DNA of 64,000 nucleotides from RFPW01 sp040401595. Its GTDB lineage: Bacteria > Pseudomonadota > Gammaproteobacteria > Burkholderiales > Burkholderiaceae_E. This document shows, in pieces, positions 36,926 through 46,132 of this stretch. A program made the position numbers and the translations under genes. Within the stretch, counting starts at the first letter, position 1; each line of letters opens with the position of its first letter. The stretch spans positions 1 to 64,000 of the forward strand of contig JBBAOE010000020.1 of assembly GCA_040401595.1 (NCBI GenBank), in the 5' to 3' direction. The notes below the pieces were generated by a model. It was not told the origin of the DNA. It saw nothing but the letters and a program-made list of their open reading frames with translations, and did no database searches.

Positions 36926-37693
36926 TCAATCTGCGCACAGCGCCCCAAGGCTCAAGTGGGCCTTCATCAGGGTATCTCCGGACTCAGGGGCCGCTGTNNN
37001 NNNNNNNNNNNNNNNNNNNNNNNNNNNNNNNNNNNNNNNNNNNNNNNNNNNNNNNNNNNNNNNNNNNNNNNNNNNNNNNNNNNNNNNNNNNNNNNNNCCG
37101 GGCGCGATGGCATTGAACAGAATGCGCTCTTTGGTCAGATGCCGGGCCATAAAGCGGGTCAGGTGATGGACCGCCGCTTTGGATGCGCCATAGGAGAACG
37201 CATCAAACGCAGAACTCTTGAGACCATCGATCGAACCGATGTTGATCACCCGCGAAGGGCTGGCACCCTGCCCGGCAGCCCGCAACAGAGGCAGCAGCTT
37301 TTGGGTCAGAAAGAAAACACCCTTGACGTTGGTGTCCATGACTTTGTCCCAGCCGACTTCCGGAAACTGATCGAGGGGAGCGCCCCAGGAAGCGCCGGCG
37401 TTGTTCACCAGAATATCCAGCTTCGTCTCATGCGCAGCCAATTGTGCTGCCAGACTTTCAACGCCCGCCAGGTTGGACAAATCCGCCGGCAGCGCGATGC
37501 ATTGCCCACCATAGACCTGGCTCAGGCGCTCGGCCGTGGCCTCGCAGGCCTTCGCTTTACGTGACGAGATATAGACCTTGGCGCCCTGCGACAGGAAGCC
37601 GGCCGCGATCATCTCGCCAATGCCGCGGGAGCCGCCGGTGACCAGTGCAGTTTTGCCCTGAATTGAAAAAAGATTGTTGAAATTTTCGCTCAT
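36926..37693 (-). CDS. short-chain dehydrogenase/reductase, RhlG/FabG-like, interrupted by assembly gap
   Basis: NAD(P)-dependent oxidoreductase. The N-terminal 199 residues are sound: cofactor motif TGGSRGIGE, NNAGASWG, the catalytic Ser in INIGSIDG, and the Y-x-x-x-K in SYGASKAA. The run of 100 N at 36998-37097 falls right after NAIAP, where the substrate loop begins. The residues read after the gap (TAAPESGD onward) do not look like an SDR C-terminus, which normally ends in a PVDGG segment. The true frame and stop are therefore unknown and the end coordinate is provisional. It starts 20 bases after the FadH-like gene and is probably cotranscribed with it. Confidence 0.75.
   Translation of the reverse strand: MSENFNNLFSIQGKTALVTGGSRGIGEMIAAGFLSQGAKVYISSRKAKACEATAERLSQVYGGQCIALPADLSNLAGVESLAAQLAAHETKLDILVNNAGASWGAPLDQFPEVGWDKVMDTNVKGVFFLTQKLLPLLRAAGQGASPSRVINIGSIDGLKSSAFDAFSYGASKAAVHHLTRFMARHLTKERILFNAIAPXXXXXXXXXXXXXXXXXXXXXXXXXXXXXXXXXXTAAPESGDTLMKAHLSLGALCAD
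36998..37097. other. assembly gap (100 N) in SDR gene
   Basis: Exactly 100 N, a conventional placeholder. The flanks ggggccgctgt and ccgggcgcgatgg share no overlap, so real sequence is missing. A complete SDR would need about 60 more residues after NAIAP. The missing piece should therefore be of the order of 100-200 bases. Confidence 0.9.
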
Positions 37694-37713
37694 GACTCTA
37701 CTCAGTTGAATGA

Positions 37714-40203
37714 TTATCGGGGGGCTTTGAATGCCGCCATATAAGGCGCCATACGCTTGCCCATCTCATCGGCGAGCGCCTGCAGACCGCTCATGGGTCG
37801 CACCATCACTTCAAAGTCAAGGATGCGTCCCTCAGCATCAAACTGGATCAGGTCGATCCCCTTGAGCGCTTTGCCGTTCACCTTGGCGCTGAATTCCAGC
37901 ACTACGCTGGTACCGTCCGCGCCGGCGAGTTCGCGGTGGTAGACAAAGTCCTCGAACACCTGGCTGGCTGCCGTCAAGAACAACTGTACGACGGGCGCAC
38001 TGGCATACGGTGTGTGGGCGACGGGCGAGCGAAAGACCGCCTTGGGATGGAGAATCGAGCCAAGCTCGCCCATCTCTGCTTTGCCGATCATCGCGTGCCA
38101 GAGCGCAAGCGACTGAGCGACGGCAGGCAAGAGTTGAAGGCCAGCGGGGGCGGCGGGTGTTGGTGCTTGATGGTTGAGGTTGCCCAGCGACAGGGCCAGC
38201 TCGGTACCCTGTTTGATCGCATGTTTGGCGTCGAGTTCGACAGCCTTATCCGCACCGCCAATGAGATGCACGTTGCAGCCGGCAGCGACCAAGGCTTCTT
38301 GTAATTCGCGCTGTGGTTCCTGCCCTGCACAAACCACCACCGTGTCGGCCGGAATCGTCAGGTCCTGGTCGCCGACGGTGATATGCAGACCGGCATCATC
38401 GATGCGCCGGTAGGTGACGCCATTAAGCATCTCGACCGCGCGATTTTTCAGCGATGTCCGGTGGATCCAGCCGGTGGTTTTACCCAGGCCCTCGCCGACT
38501 TTTCCGGCCTTGCGCTGCAGCAAGTAAACCTTGCGCGGACTGGGCTCGATATGGGCCGCTTGCAAGCCACCCGCCGTCGAGTAGTCGGTGTCCACGCCCC
38601 ATTCTGCAAAAAATCGGGCCTTATCCAGGCTAGGGCTCGTACCCTCATGCAGCAGATATTCGGCAACGTCAAACCCAATCCCGCCAGCGCCAATCAGTGC
38701 CACGGTCTGGCCCACGGCGCACTTGTCACGGATCACTTCGAGGTAGCCCCGAACCTTGGGGTGATGGATACCGTCAATCTGCGGGATACGCGGACTCACG
38801 CCTGTGGCCAGGACCACTTCGTCAAAGCCACCCTCGATGATCGTCTGAGCGCTCACCTTCTGCCCGAGCTTCAAGTTGACGCCGGTCAGTTCAATCTGCT
38901 TGCCAAAATAACGCAATGTCTCGTAGAACTCTTCCTTTCCCGGTATCTGCTTGGCAAGGTTGAACTGGCCACCAATTTCGCTGGAAGCGTCAAACAAGGT
39001 AACGTCAAAGCCGCGTCGCGCCGCCGTGGTGGCAAACGCCAGTCCGGCGGGGCCGGCACCGACCACGGCTACGCGCTCTTTCGCGCGGGCAGGCGTCTCG
39101 ATCATCAGCGTCTCATGGCAGGCGCGCGGGTTCACCAGGCACGACGTGATCTTGCCGCCAAAGGTGTGGTCCAGACAGGCCTGGTTGCAGCCGATGCAGG
39201 TATTGATTTCATCCGCCTTGCCCGCAGCAGCCTTGTTCACAAAATCGGGATCGGCGAGGAAGGGCCGGGCCATCGACACCATGTCTGCCATGCCATCGGC
39301 CAACACCTGTTCGGCCACCTCAGGCGTGTTGATGCGGTTGGTGGCGACGAGCGGAATACCAACCTTGCCCTTGAGTTGCTGCGTCACCCACGCAAAGGCG
39401 GCGCGGGGAACCTTGGTCGCGATAGTGGGAATGCGCGCCTCGTGCCAGCCAATGCCCGTGTTCAGAATCGTGACCCCGGCCGCCTCTAGCGCTTGCGCCA
39501 GTTGCACCACTTCGGCCAGGGTGGAGCCGCCTTCGACCAGATCGAGCATGGACAGGCGAAAGATCAGGATGAAATTGGCGCCCACCCTGGCACGCGTACG
39601 CCGCACAATTTCCAGCGGGAAGCGGATGCGGTTTTCATAACTGCCGCCCCAGGCGTCGTCGCGATGATTGGTGTGCGCGGCGATAAACTCGTTGATCAGG
39701 TAGCCCTCAGAGCCCATGATCTCCACGCCGTCGTAGCCGGCGTCTTGGGCCAGCGCGGCAGCATGCACAAAATCTTCAATCGTCTGCTCCACCTCTTCGG
39801 TGCTGAGCGCGTGCGGACGAAAAGGGTTGATCGGCGCTTTGATCGCGCTCGGTGCGACCAGCTCGGGGTGGTAGGCATAGCGCCCAAAGTGCAGAATCTG
39901 CATACAGATCTTGCCACCCGCATCATGGACCGCCTGGGTCACGATTTTATGTTTTTGCGCCTCTTCCGGCGTGGTCATGCTGGCGCCGCCCGGCATGGGG
40001 CGGGCACGGTCGTTCGGGGCGATGCCACCGGTCACTATCAACGCCACACCGCCGCGCGCCCGTTCGGCGTAGAACGCGGCCATACGCTCGAAGCCGTTCT
40101 TGGCCTCTTCAAGCCCAACATGCATCGAGCCCATCAGCACCCGATTTTTCAGAGTTGTGAAGCCCAGATCCAGAGGGCTGAGCATCAGCGGGTAGGCGGT
40201 CAT
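37714..40203 (-). CDS. FadH-like 2,4-dienoyl-CoA reductase fused to a C-terminal NTF2/SnoaL-like domain
   Basis: An 829-residue flavo-iron-sulfur oxidoreductase. Residues 1-365 form an old-yellow-enzyme barrel, with active-site Tyr168 and His254 in positions matching the E. coli FadH Tyr166 and His252. The 4Fe-4S ligands are Cys336, Cys339, Cys343 and Cys355. An FAD site (AVVGAGPAGLAF) and an NAD(P) site (IGAGGIGFD) follow. FadH normally ends near residue 673. Here a Pro/Ala linker (674-692) leads to about 135 extra residues resembling an NTF2/SnoaL-like domain (FRSPVAHTPYAS, VLEFSAKVNGKAL, GIDLIQFDAEGRI). The substrate is an enone or dienoyl compound; the role of the added domain is unknown. 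Confidence 0.9.
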   Translation of the reverse strand: MTAYPLMLSPLDLGFTTLKNRVLMGSMHVGLEEAKNGFERMAAFYAERARGGVALIVTGGIAPNDRARPMPGGASMTTPEEAQKHKIVTQAVHDAGGKICMQILHFGRYAYHPELVAPSAIKAPINPFRPHALSTEEVEQTIEDFVHAAALAQDAGYDGVEIMGSEGYLINEFIAAHTNHRDDAWGGSYENRIRFPLEIVRRTRARVGANFILIFRLSMLDLVEGGSTLAEVVQLAQALEAAGVTILNTGIGWHEARIPTIATKVPRAAFAWVTQQLKGKVGIPLVATNRINTPEVAEQVLADGMADMVSMARPFLADPDFVNKAAAGKADEINTCIGCNQACLDHTFGGKITSCLVNPRACHETLMIETPARAKERVAVVGAGPAGLAFATTAARRGFDVTLFDASSEIGGQFNLAKQIPGKEEFYETLRYFGKQIELTGVNLKLGQKVSAQTIIEGGFDEVVLATGVSPRIPQIDGIHHPKVRGYLEVIRDKCAVGQTVALIGAGGIGFDVAEYLLHEGTSPSLDKARFFAEWGVDTDYSTAGGLQAAHIEPSPRKVYLLQRKAGKVGEGLGKTTGWIHRTSLKNRAVEMLNGVTYRRIDDAGLHITVGDQDLTIPADTVVVCAGQEPQRELQEALVAAGCNVHLIGGADKAVELDAKHAIKQGTELALSLGNLNHQAPTPAAPAGLQLLPAVAQSLALWHAMIGKAEMGELGSILHPKAVFRSPVAHTPYASAPVVQLFLTAASQVFEDFVYHRELAGADGTSVVLEFSAKVNGKALKGIDLIQFDAEGRILDFEVMVRPMSGLQALADEMGKRMAPYMAAFKAPR

Positions 40204-40320
40204 CGAAAGCCCCGTAAAAATAGAATCAGTTTAAGCCGACTGGTGCGCGGCTGCACGGATATCGACAAAACGGCGTTACGATCCGAGTGGTCGACATCGA
40301 TCGTCAGGATTGAAATCATC

Positions 40321-41310
40321 ATGCAGTCTCTCACCATTAAAAATGGCGCGATCGAACTCAGCGTCGTTGTGCTGGGCGAGGGCCCCCTGATCGTATGCGT
40401 CCACGGCTGGCCAGAGCTTGGCTATTCGTGGCGGCATCAATTGGCTTACTTCGCTGCGCGCGGCTACCGAATCGCCGCGATGGATGTTCGCGGCTATGGC
40501 AAGAGTTCAGTCCCGTGGCCGGTCGAAGCCTACACAATGCGCGAGCTCTGCAGCGATGTGATTGCGGTCGTCGATGCCTTGGGCGCGAGCTCGGCCGGCG
40601 GCCCGGGCCCAGGTCAGGCCATCCTGTTTGGCCATGACTGGGGAGCACCCATCGTCTGGAACACGGCAGTGCTCTTCCCGGAGCGGATCCGGGCGGTGTC
40701 GGGCCTGAGCGTTCCGTTTGTGCCGATCCGCTCGAGATCGTTCTTGGAACTTGCTGCCGAAATCTATCGCGATCGATTTTTCTATCAGCTCTACATTCAG
40801 GAAGAGGGCCGGGCCGAGGCGGACTTCGAAGCTGATGTGGCGTCGGCCCTGCGCAAGGTTTACTTCGCCCTCTCCGGTCAGGGGTCGCGGGACCCCGACG
40901 TCCGCAAAATCTTCAAAACCAAGCCCAAGGATGAGGGCTTACTGATCGGACTCCCCGACCCCCAACCGTTTCCCGCATGGCTCCCGCCCGAGGATCTGGA
41001 GGTATTCATCACCGCGTTCAGCCAGACTGGCTTTCGCGGAGCGTTCAACCGCTACCGTGCTCAAACACTGGACGTGACACAACTGGCTGAGATTGCCGGT
41101 AAACCCGTGACCCAGCCCGCGTGCTTTATCGGAGGCGAAAACGACCAGGTGCGCGCCTTTGTCCCCGGTGTAGATGCCTACGCCAAAGCTGGCGTTCACT
41201 GCCGTGACTTTCGCGGCGCCACGATCCTGCCCGGTATCGGTCACTGGGTACAACAAGAAGCGCCCGAGGCGACCAACGAGGCCCTGGCCGAGTTTCTGTC
41301 AGGTCTTTAG
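40321..41310 (+). CDS. alpha/beta hydrolase, soluble epoxide hydrolase-like
   Basis: Cytoplasmic hydrolase of 329 residues. The nucleophile is the Asp of LFGHDWGAP, the oxyanion motif is HGWPELG, and the catalytic His is in GIGHWVQQE. An Asp nucleophile rather than Ser points to epoxide hydrolases or dehalogenases; the HGWPE form favours epoxide hydrolase. The cap domain lies between residues 130 and 240. The ATG at 40321 is used; the long open frame before it runs antisense to the FadH-like gene. It is divergent from that gene with 117 bases between starts. Confidence 0.87.
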   Translation: MQSLTIKNGAIELSVVVLGEGPLIVCVHGWPELGYSWRHQLAYFAARGYRIAAMDVRGYGKSSVPWPVEAYTMRELCSDVIAVVDALGASSAGGPGPGQAILFGHDWGAPIVWNTAVLFPERIRAVSGLSVPFVPIRSRSFLELAAEIYRDRFFYQLYIQEEGRAEADFEADVASALRKVYFALSGQGSRDPDVRKIFKTKPKDEGLLIGLPDPQPFPAWLPPEDLEVFITAFSQTGFRGAFNRYRAQTLDVTQLAEIAGKPVTQPACFIGGENDQVRAFVPGVDAYAKAGVHCRDFRGATILPGIGHWVQQEAPEATNEALAEFLSGL

Positions 41311-41385
41311 AAACCCCGGGCAGTTCGAAGCGCGATGTTCGGACCTACGGGGCCGCCTAGTCCTGGAATGTTCAGAACGAGCACA

Positions 41386-41625
41386 TCAGCCTGTGGGGTA
41401 ATCGCCCCGCAGCTTGATCAACTGGATCGTCACCACGACGCCAACCAGAAGGCACAGGGTGGCAATGGCGAGGAAGGCGGCAAGGCCAAACAGATAGAAG
41501 CCCAAGCGAGCCAAAAATTCATGGCTCGGGTTGATCCCCACCAGCACCAAGCCCGCGGTTCCGGCGAGAACCACAAGGATGAGGTACGAAAACAGCCAAC
41601 CGAAGGCCTTGGATTCAATACGCAT
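41386..41625 (-). CDS. small membrane protein, function unknown
   Basis: A 79-residue protein with two predicted transmembrane helices (residues 10-30 and 42-68) separated by a short polar loop with FLARLGF. Its ends are charged. The ATG at 41625 has a GAAGAG site about 10 bases upstream. It lies between the convergent hydrolase and the enoyl-CoA hydratase and reads with the latter. I do not recognise a family. Confidence 0.55.
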   Translation of the reverse strand: MRIESKAFGWLFSYLILVVLAGTAGLVLVGINPSHEFLARLGFYLFGLAAFLAIATLCLLVGVVVTIQLIKLRGDYPTG

Positions 41626-41690
41626 GGCTTGAAGACTCTTCGAACGCAGATTGGCCCAACCGGCGACTCAACATCCGATTGAGTGTTTGG

Positions 41691-42521
41691 TCACTCTCCC
41701 TTGAAAACCGCCTTGCGACGCTCAAGAAACGCTGTTGGCCCTTCCCGGGCATCGGCGGTATTGGCCGCAATCATCTGATGCGAAGCTTCCATGGCCAACG
41801 CTTCAGCGTAAGTTTGCTCGAGCGCCCGGGCGATTCCCTGGCGCATGAGACCCAGCGCACGGGTCGGCCCGGCCGCTAACCGCTGAGCGAGTGCGTTCGC
41901 CTGCGCGCTCAAGTCGGCGTCATCGACCGCTTTGTAGATCAAGCCCCAGGACTCAGCCTTCTCTGCAGGAATCCTCTCGCCGAGCATCATCATTTCGACT
42001 GCGCGTGCCTTGCCAACGAGGCGCGTTAGCATCCAGCTGGCACCGCCATCGGGCACCAGACCGATGTTCACAAAAGCCTCCAAAAAATAGGCAGACCGGG
42101 CGGCAATCACCAGGTCGGCGGCTAAAGCCAGCGAGCAACCAATGCCGGCTGCTACGCCATTGACTGCCGCGATCACGGGGATCCCCAGGCGCGAGAGTGC
42201 GATCATCGTGGGCGCATAGTGCTCGGTGAGCGCCCGGTAGGCCCCTTCACCACGCGGCGCGGTGACTGCATTTGGCTGGGCCGATTGCAAATCTCCCCGC
42301 CCTGCAAGATCTGCGCCGCTGCAGAAGGCTCTGCCTTCTCCGGTCAGAATGAGCGCGCGTGCCCCCAATCGCGGCAACTCGTCGAATGCAGCGCGGATTT
42401 CGTCGAACATCGCCGGCGGCGCGGCATTCAGGCGTTCCGGTCGATTCAGGGTAATGGTCGCGACCGTTGCGTCGACCGACAGCCGAATCGTCTCGTAGCG
42501 AGACGTTACAGATCCGTTCAT
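41691..42521 (-). CDS. enoyl-CoA hydratase/isomerase family protein
   Basis: Crotonase-fold enzyme of 276 residues. The oxyanion-hole segments are GRAFCSGADLAGRG and NGVAAGIGCSLALAADLVIAA. LVPDGGASWML carries an Asp where hydratases usually have the second Glu, as in isomerase-type or PaaG-like members. It probably converts an unsaturated acyl-CoA, but hydration and isomerisation cannot be separated here. It is downstream of the acyl-CoA dehydrogenase in the same direction, with 109 bases between. Confidence 0.9.
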   Translation of the reverse strand: MNGSVTSRYETIRLSVDATVATITLNRPERLNAAPPAMFDEIRAAFDELPRLGARALILTGEGRAFCSGADLAGRGDLQSAQPNAVTAPRGEGAYRALTEHYAPTMIALSRLGIPVIAAVNGVAAGIGCSLALAADLVIAARSAYFLEAFVNIGLVPDGGASWMLTRLVGKARAVEMMMLGERIPAEKAESWGLIYKAVDDADLSAQANALAQRLAAGPTRALGLMRQGIARALEQTYAEALAMEASHQMIAANTADAREGPTAFLERRKAVFKGE

Positions 42522-42630
42522 AGCATCAGTCCTCTTCTATTGACAACTGGAATGGCGTTCTAGGGGTGGTGCTGAGAATTGAATGCAGCCTGCGCTCAGG
42601 GAGCGGCAGACCCGACTACCGGCGCGGGTT

Positions 42631-43812
42631 TCAGAGGTTTCTCGCGATGAGCTCTTTCATGACCTCGCTGGTCCCGCCGTAGATCCGGTCAACCCGCGAA
42701 TCCACGAACGCACGACAGATCGGATACTCCATCATGTATCCATACCCGCCATACAACTGCAGCAGTTCATCGAGACATTGGCCAAGCGTCTCGGTGCTGT
42801 GGAGTTTGGCAATCGCCGCCTCCTCCAGAGTCAGTTTGCGCCGTAGGTGCTCGCTCAGGTACTGGTCGACCATCATGCGGACCGAAGTGGCTTTGACCTT
42901 GACTTCAGCGAGCTTGAACCGGGTATTCTGAAATTCGAACAGGGGCTTGCCAAAGACCATGCGCGCCTTGGTGTAGCGGATCGTTTCGTCCAGCATCGCT
43001 TCAAGTTTTGTTGCTGCCGTAATCGCAATGACGAGTCGCTCCTGCGCCAGCTCCTGCATCAGGTAGGCAAATCCACGTCCCTCCTCGCCAAGCAGGTTGC
43101 CAACGGGCACCCGGACGTCATCGAAAAAAAGCTCGGCGGTATCGGCAGCTTCCTGACCCATTTTTTCCAGCTTGGGACCACGACGAAAACCCGCTCGATC
43201 GGTCTCGACCAGGATCAAGGAAACACCCTTGGCCCCGAGCTCGGGCTGGGTCTTCGCGACCAAAACAATCAGATCGCAATTCAGGCCGTTGGAGATGAAG
43301 GTCTTCGAACCCGAGATGATGTACTCGTCGCCCTCCCGAACAGCCTGGGTGCGGATCGCCTTCAGGTCGCTGCCTGCGCCCGGCTCGCTCATTGCAATCG
43401 CGAGAATCGTCGTGCCGGCGGTGCATCCGGGCAGCCATCGCTCTTTCTGTTCGGGCGTGCCCAACCGTTCAAGATACGGCGCGACGATATCCGAATGCAG
43501 CGAAAAGCCTAAGCCGCTCAGACCCGACCGCGCCACCTCTTCATTCAGCACAGCGCAATGCCCAAAATCGCCGCCACCGCCGCCCCATGCGGAGTCGATC
43601 GACGGGCACAATAGCCCCTCGCGTCCCGCCTTGATCCAGGTGTTGCGGTCAACCCTGCCCTCGCGGTCCCAGTCACGCTGTCGCGACAGGCATTCACGCT
43701 CCAGGAACCGACGTACCGTTTGACGAAACATTTCGTGATCGTCGCGATAGACCGAACGGGCAAATGTCAGGACTGTTTCAGCACGCGTCTCGTTCGTTGT
43801 TGACAGGTTCAT
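42631..43812 (-). CDS. acyl-CoA dehydrogenase
   Basis: FAD enzyme that makes a 2,3-double bond in an acyl-CoA, 393 residues. Family blocks are AIAMSEPGAGSDLKAIRT, YIISGSKTFISNG, and the C-terminal QLYGGYGYMMEYPICRAFVDSRVDRIYGGTSE. The catalytic Glu is in YMMEYP, the usual C-terminal position. The ATG at 43812 is chosen because the 40-residue extension to 43932 is Arg-rich and lacks family character. It is divergent from the HMG-CoA-lyase-like gene and probably shares its route. Confidence 0.92.
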   Translation of the reverse strand: MNLSTTNETRAETVLTFARSVYRDDHEMFRQTVRRFLERECLSRQRDWDREGRVDRNTWIKAGREGLLCPSIDSAWGGGGGDFGHCAVLNEEVARSGLSGLGFSLHSDIVAPYLERLGTPEQKERWLPGCTAGTTILAIAMSEPGAGSDLKAIRTQAVREGDEYIISGSKTFISNGLNCDLIVLVAKTQPELGAKGVSLILVETDRAGFRRGPKLEKMGQEAADTAELFFDDVRVPVGNLLGEEGRGFAYLMQELAQERLVIAITAATKLEAMLDETIRYTKARMVFGKPLFEFQNTRFKLAEVKVKATSVRMMVDQYLSEHLRRKLTLEEAAIAKLHSTETLGQCLDELLQLYGGYGYMMEYPICRAFVDSRVDRIYGGTSEVMKELIARNL

Positions 43813-44079
43813 CCCGAAATCCTTTTCGACTGGGCGGGGCCAAATCGGTGCACGACCATGGCCTGCACGGCCTGTTCGCGCACGCCCCCGCATGAACGTC
43901 AGTGTGCCCTGAGATGTACCCGCCAGCACCATCGCCTAGGAAAGGGTTAACCCGTACGCGCACCGGTCGGTGACCCGCCGATCGCCACGCCAAAGAATGG
44001 TCCCCAAGGCGGGCGTACCATTGCGACCATCACTCAGAATCCCCATGAGATTCTGTACAGCAGAACTATCTTGAAAACG

Positions 44080-45018
44080 ATGAATCTTCTGCCGAATGTC
44101 CTGATCAGCGAGGTCGGACCACGCGATGGACTGCAATCGGTCTCAGCCATCATGCCAACCGAAGCCAAACTGCGGTGGATAGATGCGATGGTGGCCAGTG
44201 GGATCCGGGAGATCGAAGTGACCTCATTCGTTCCGGCCAGATTGCTGCCGCAAATGGCTGATGCGGCCGAGATCGTGCGCCACGCCCTGAAGCATCCCAG
44301 TCTGACCGTCATGGCCCTGGTTCCAAACCTGCGGGGGGCCCAAGCCGCTTTCGCTGCGGGAGTCCACAAGATCACGATCCCGGTCTCGGCCAGTCGGGCG
44401 CACTCACTCGCCAATGTTCGAAAGACGCCCACGGAAATGGTGGATGAAGTCCGGGCCATCGTCGCCTTGCGCAACCAACTGGCTCCCCATGTCATGATCG
44501 AAGCGGGTATCGCGACTGCATTCGGCTGCACGCTGCAAGGTGTCGTTTCGGAAGACGAAGTGGTGCAACTTGCAGAACAGGTCATCGAAGCCGGAGCAGA
44601 TGAGTCGGGACTCTCCGACACGACCGGAATGGCCAATCCTGCCCAGATCCGCAGGCTGTTTGATCGGGTTCGAAGCGTCATTGGCGACCGGACCGGTGCC
44701 GCGCATCTTCACAACACGCGCGGCCTCGGCCTGGCCAATTGTCTTGCCGCCTATGAGGCTGGAGTGCGTACCTTCGACAGTTCGATGGCGGGACTGGGGG
44801 GATGTCCCTTCGCACCCGGCGCGTCGGGCAACGTCGTCACCGAGGACCTGGTGTTTATGTTCGAAGCCATTGGTATTCAGACCGGTATCGATCTGCCTGC
44901 GCTGTTTGCCGCCCGCGTACACCTGGCAGAGGGATTGCCCGGAGAACCGCTGTACGGAATGACCCCCTTGGCTGGACTGCCCAAAGGCTGGGTTAGCCGC
45001 GGGAGTCCACATGTCTGA
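44080..45018 (+). CDS. hydroxymethylglutaryl-CoA lyase family protein
   Basis: Metal-dependent aldol-type lyase of the HMG-CoA lyase/citramalyl group, 312 residues. The start motif EVGPRDGLQ, the metal HLHNTRGLGLAN, and the catalytic Cys in GLGGCPFAPGASGNV are all present. In the HMG-CoA route it yields acetyl-CoA and acetoacetate. Relatives paired with CaiB genes, as here, may act on other 3-hydroxy-3-methyl acyl-CoAs. The ATG at 44080 is used, since the frame opening at 44071 is TTG. It overlaps the CoA-transferase gene by 8 bases. Confidence 0.9.
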   Translation: MNLLPNVLISEVGPRDGLQSVSAIMPTEAKLRWIDAMVASGIREIEVTSFVPARLLPQMADAAEIVRHALKHPSLTVMALVPNLRGAQAAFAAGVHKITIPVSASRAHSLANVRKTPTEMVDEVRAIVALRNQLAPHVMIEAGIATAFGCTLQGVVSEDEVVQLAEQVIEAGADESGLSDTTGMANPAQIRRLFDRVRSVIGDRTGAAHLHNTRGLGLANCLAAYEAGVRTFDSSMAGLGGCPFAPGASGNVVTEDLVFMFEAIGIQTGIDLPALFAARVHLAEGLPGEPLYGMTPLAGLPKGWVSRGSPHV

Positions 45019-46081
45019 ACAGGCGCAACCCTATCGCGGAGTTCGCGTGGTCGAATTCACCCACATGGTCATGGGGCCGACCTGTGGCATGGTCCTTGGT
45101 GACCTGGGCGCGGAAGTCATCAAGGTCGAATCGATCGGACAGGGTCGCCACGGCGACACCACCCGCAACCTGATCGGCTCAGGCGCAGGGTTTTTCCCCT
45201 TGTTCAACCGGAACAAAAAGAGCCTGGCCATTGATCTGCAAACTCCGGAGGGTCACGAAGCCGTCCTGCGCCTGATCGCGACCGCCGATATCGTCAGCGA
45301 GAACTTCAAGCCTGGCACGATGGCCAAGTTGGGGCTCGACTACGCAAGCCTGAAGACGCTCAACCCGCGGCTCATCTACGTCAGCCTGAAAGGGTTCCTG
45401 CCCGGTCCTTACGAGCAACGCACCGCACTCGACGAAGTCGTGCAGATGATGGGGGGACTTGCATACATGACCGGTCGACCTGGCGACCCTCTGCGGGCGG
45501 GTTCGAGCATCAACGACATCATGGGCGGCATGTTTGGCGCCATGGGGGCCATGGCAGCGCTTGCTGTGCGCGAACGAACCGGGCTGGGACAGGAGGTGCA
45601 AAGCGCCCTCTTCGAGAACAATGTGTTCCTAGTGGGTCAGCACATGATGCAGTTTGCAGTCACCGGCAAGGCAGCGGAACCCATGCCCGCACGAATCTCG
45701 GCCTGGGGTATCTACGACATCTTCAAAGTCAAAGACGACGAGCAGATCTTTTTGGCAGTGGTCAGCGACACNNNNNNNNNNNNNNNNNNNNNNNNNNNNN
45801 NNNNNNNNNNNNNNNNNNNNNNNNNNNNNNNNNNNNNNNNNNNNNNNNNNNNNNNNNNNNNNNNNNNNNNNCTGGCGCCGATGTGCTTGCCCGATGGTCG
45901 GCCAACCCAGACGGTATTGATGCCGATCACGCTCGACGGGAAGCGCCCGGGCGTGCGCCTGTCACCACCGAAATTGGGCGAACACACTTCCGAGATTCTG
46001 CGCGAGCTCGGCTATGACGATGCGCAGGTCGCGGCGCTCAACCCCTTGCCTGTTGAGCCCTCTGGCGGGACGTCACCATGA
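45011..46081 (+). CDS. CaiB/BaiF family CoA-transferase, interrupted by assembly gap
   Basis: Formyl-CoA-transferase-fold enzyme that moves CoA between acids. Family blocks are VRVVEFTHMVMGPTCGM, LGAEVIKVE, NRNKKSLAIDLQ and the catalytic Asp region RTALDEVVQMMGGL. After the gap comes the C-terminal part LAPMCLPDGRP...LGEHTSEIL. Full-length relatives have about 75-80 residues between the flanks, but 100 N allow only 33. The true protein is therefore likely about 400 residues and the distance is understated. It is translationally coupled to the lyase gene. Confidence 0.87.
   Translation: MSEQAQPYRGVRVVEFTHMVMGPTCGMVLGDLGAEVIKVESIGQGRHGDTTRNLIGSGAGFFPLFNRNKKSLAIDLQTPEGHEAVLRLIATADIVSENFKPGTMAKLGLDYASLKTLNPRLIYVSLKGFLPGPYEQRTALDEVVQMMGGLAYMTGRPGDPLRAGSSINDIMGGMFGAMGAMAALAVRERTGLGQEVQSALFENNVFLVGQHMMQFAVTGKAAEPMPARISAWGIYDIFKVKDDEQIFLAVVSDXXXXXXXXXXXXXXXXXXXXXXXXXXXXXXXXXXLAPMCLPDGRPTQTVLMPITLDGKRPGVRLSPPKLGEHTSEILRELGYDDAQVAALNPLPVEPSGGTSP
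45772..45871. other. assembly gap (100 N) in CoA-transferase gene
   Basis: Exactly 100 N with no overlap between flanks (gtcagcgacac and ctggcgccgatg). From the usual spacing in CaiB-family proteins between the VVSDT segment and LAPM, I estimate about 225-240 missing bases. The reading frame survives the placeholder only by chance. Confidence 0.9.
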
Positions 46082-46132
46082 CCCGACGCCCAATCCTCGC
46101 GCAAACCTGGCCGGATCGAGCCATCCGCAGAT

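Noticed and set aside
39493..40320. Long in-frame extension before the epoxide-hydrolase-like gene
   Set aside because: It runs antisense to the FadH-like gene and is His/Arg-rich; the hydrolase fold starts just after the ATG at 40321.
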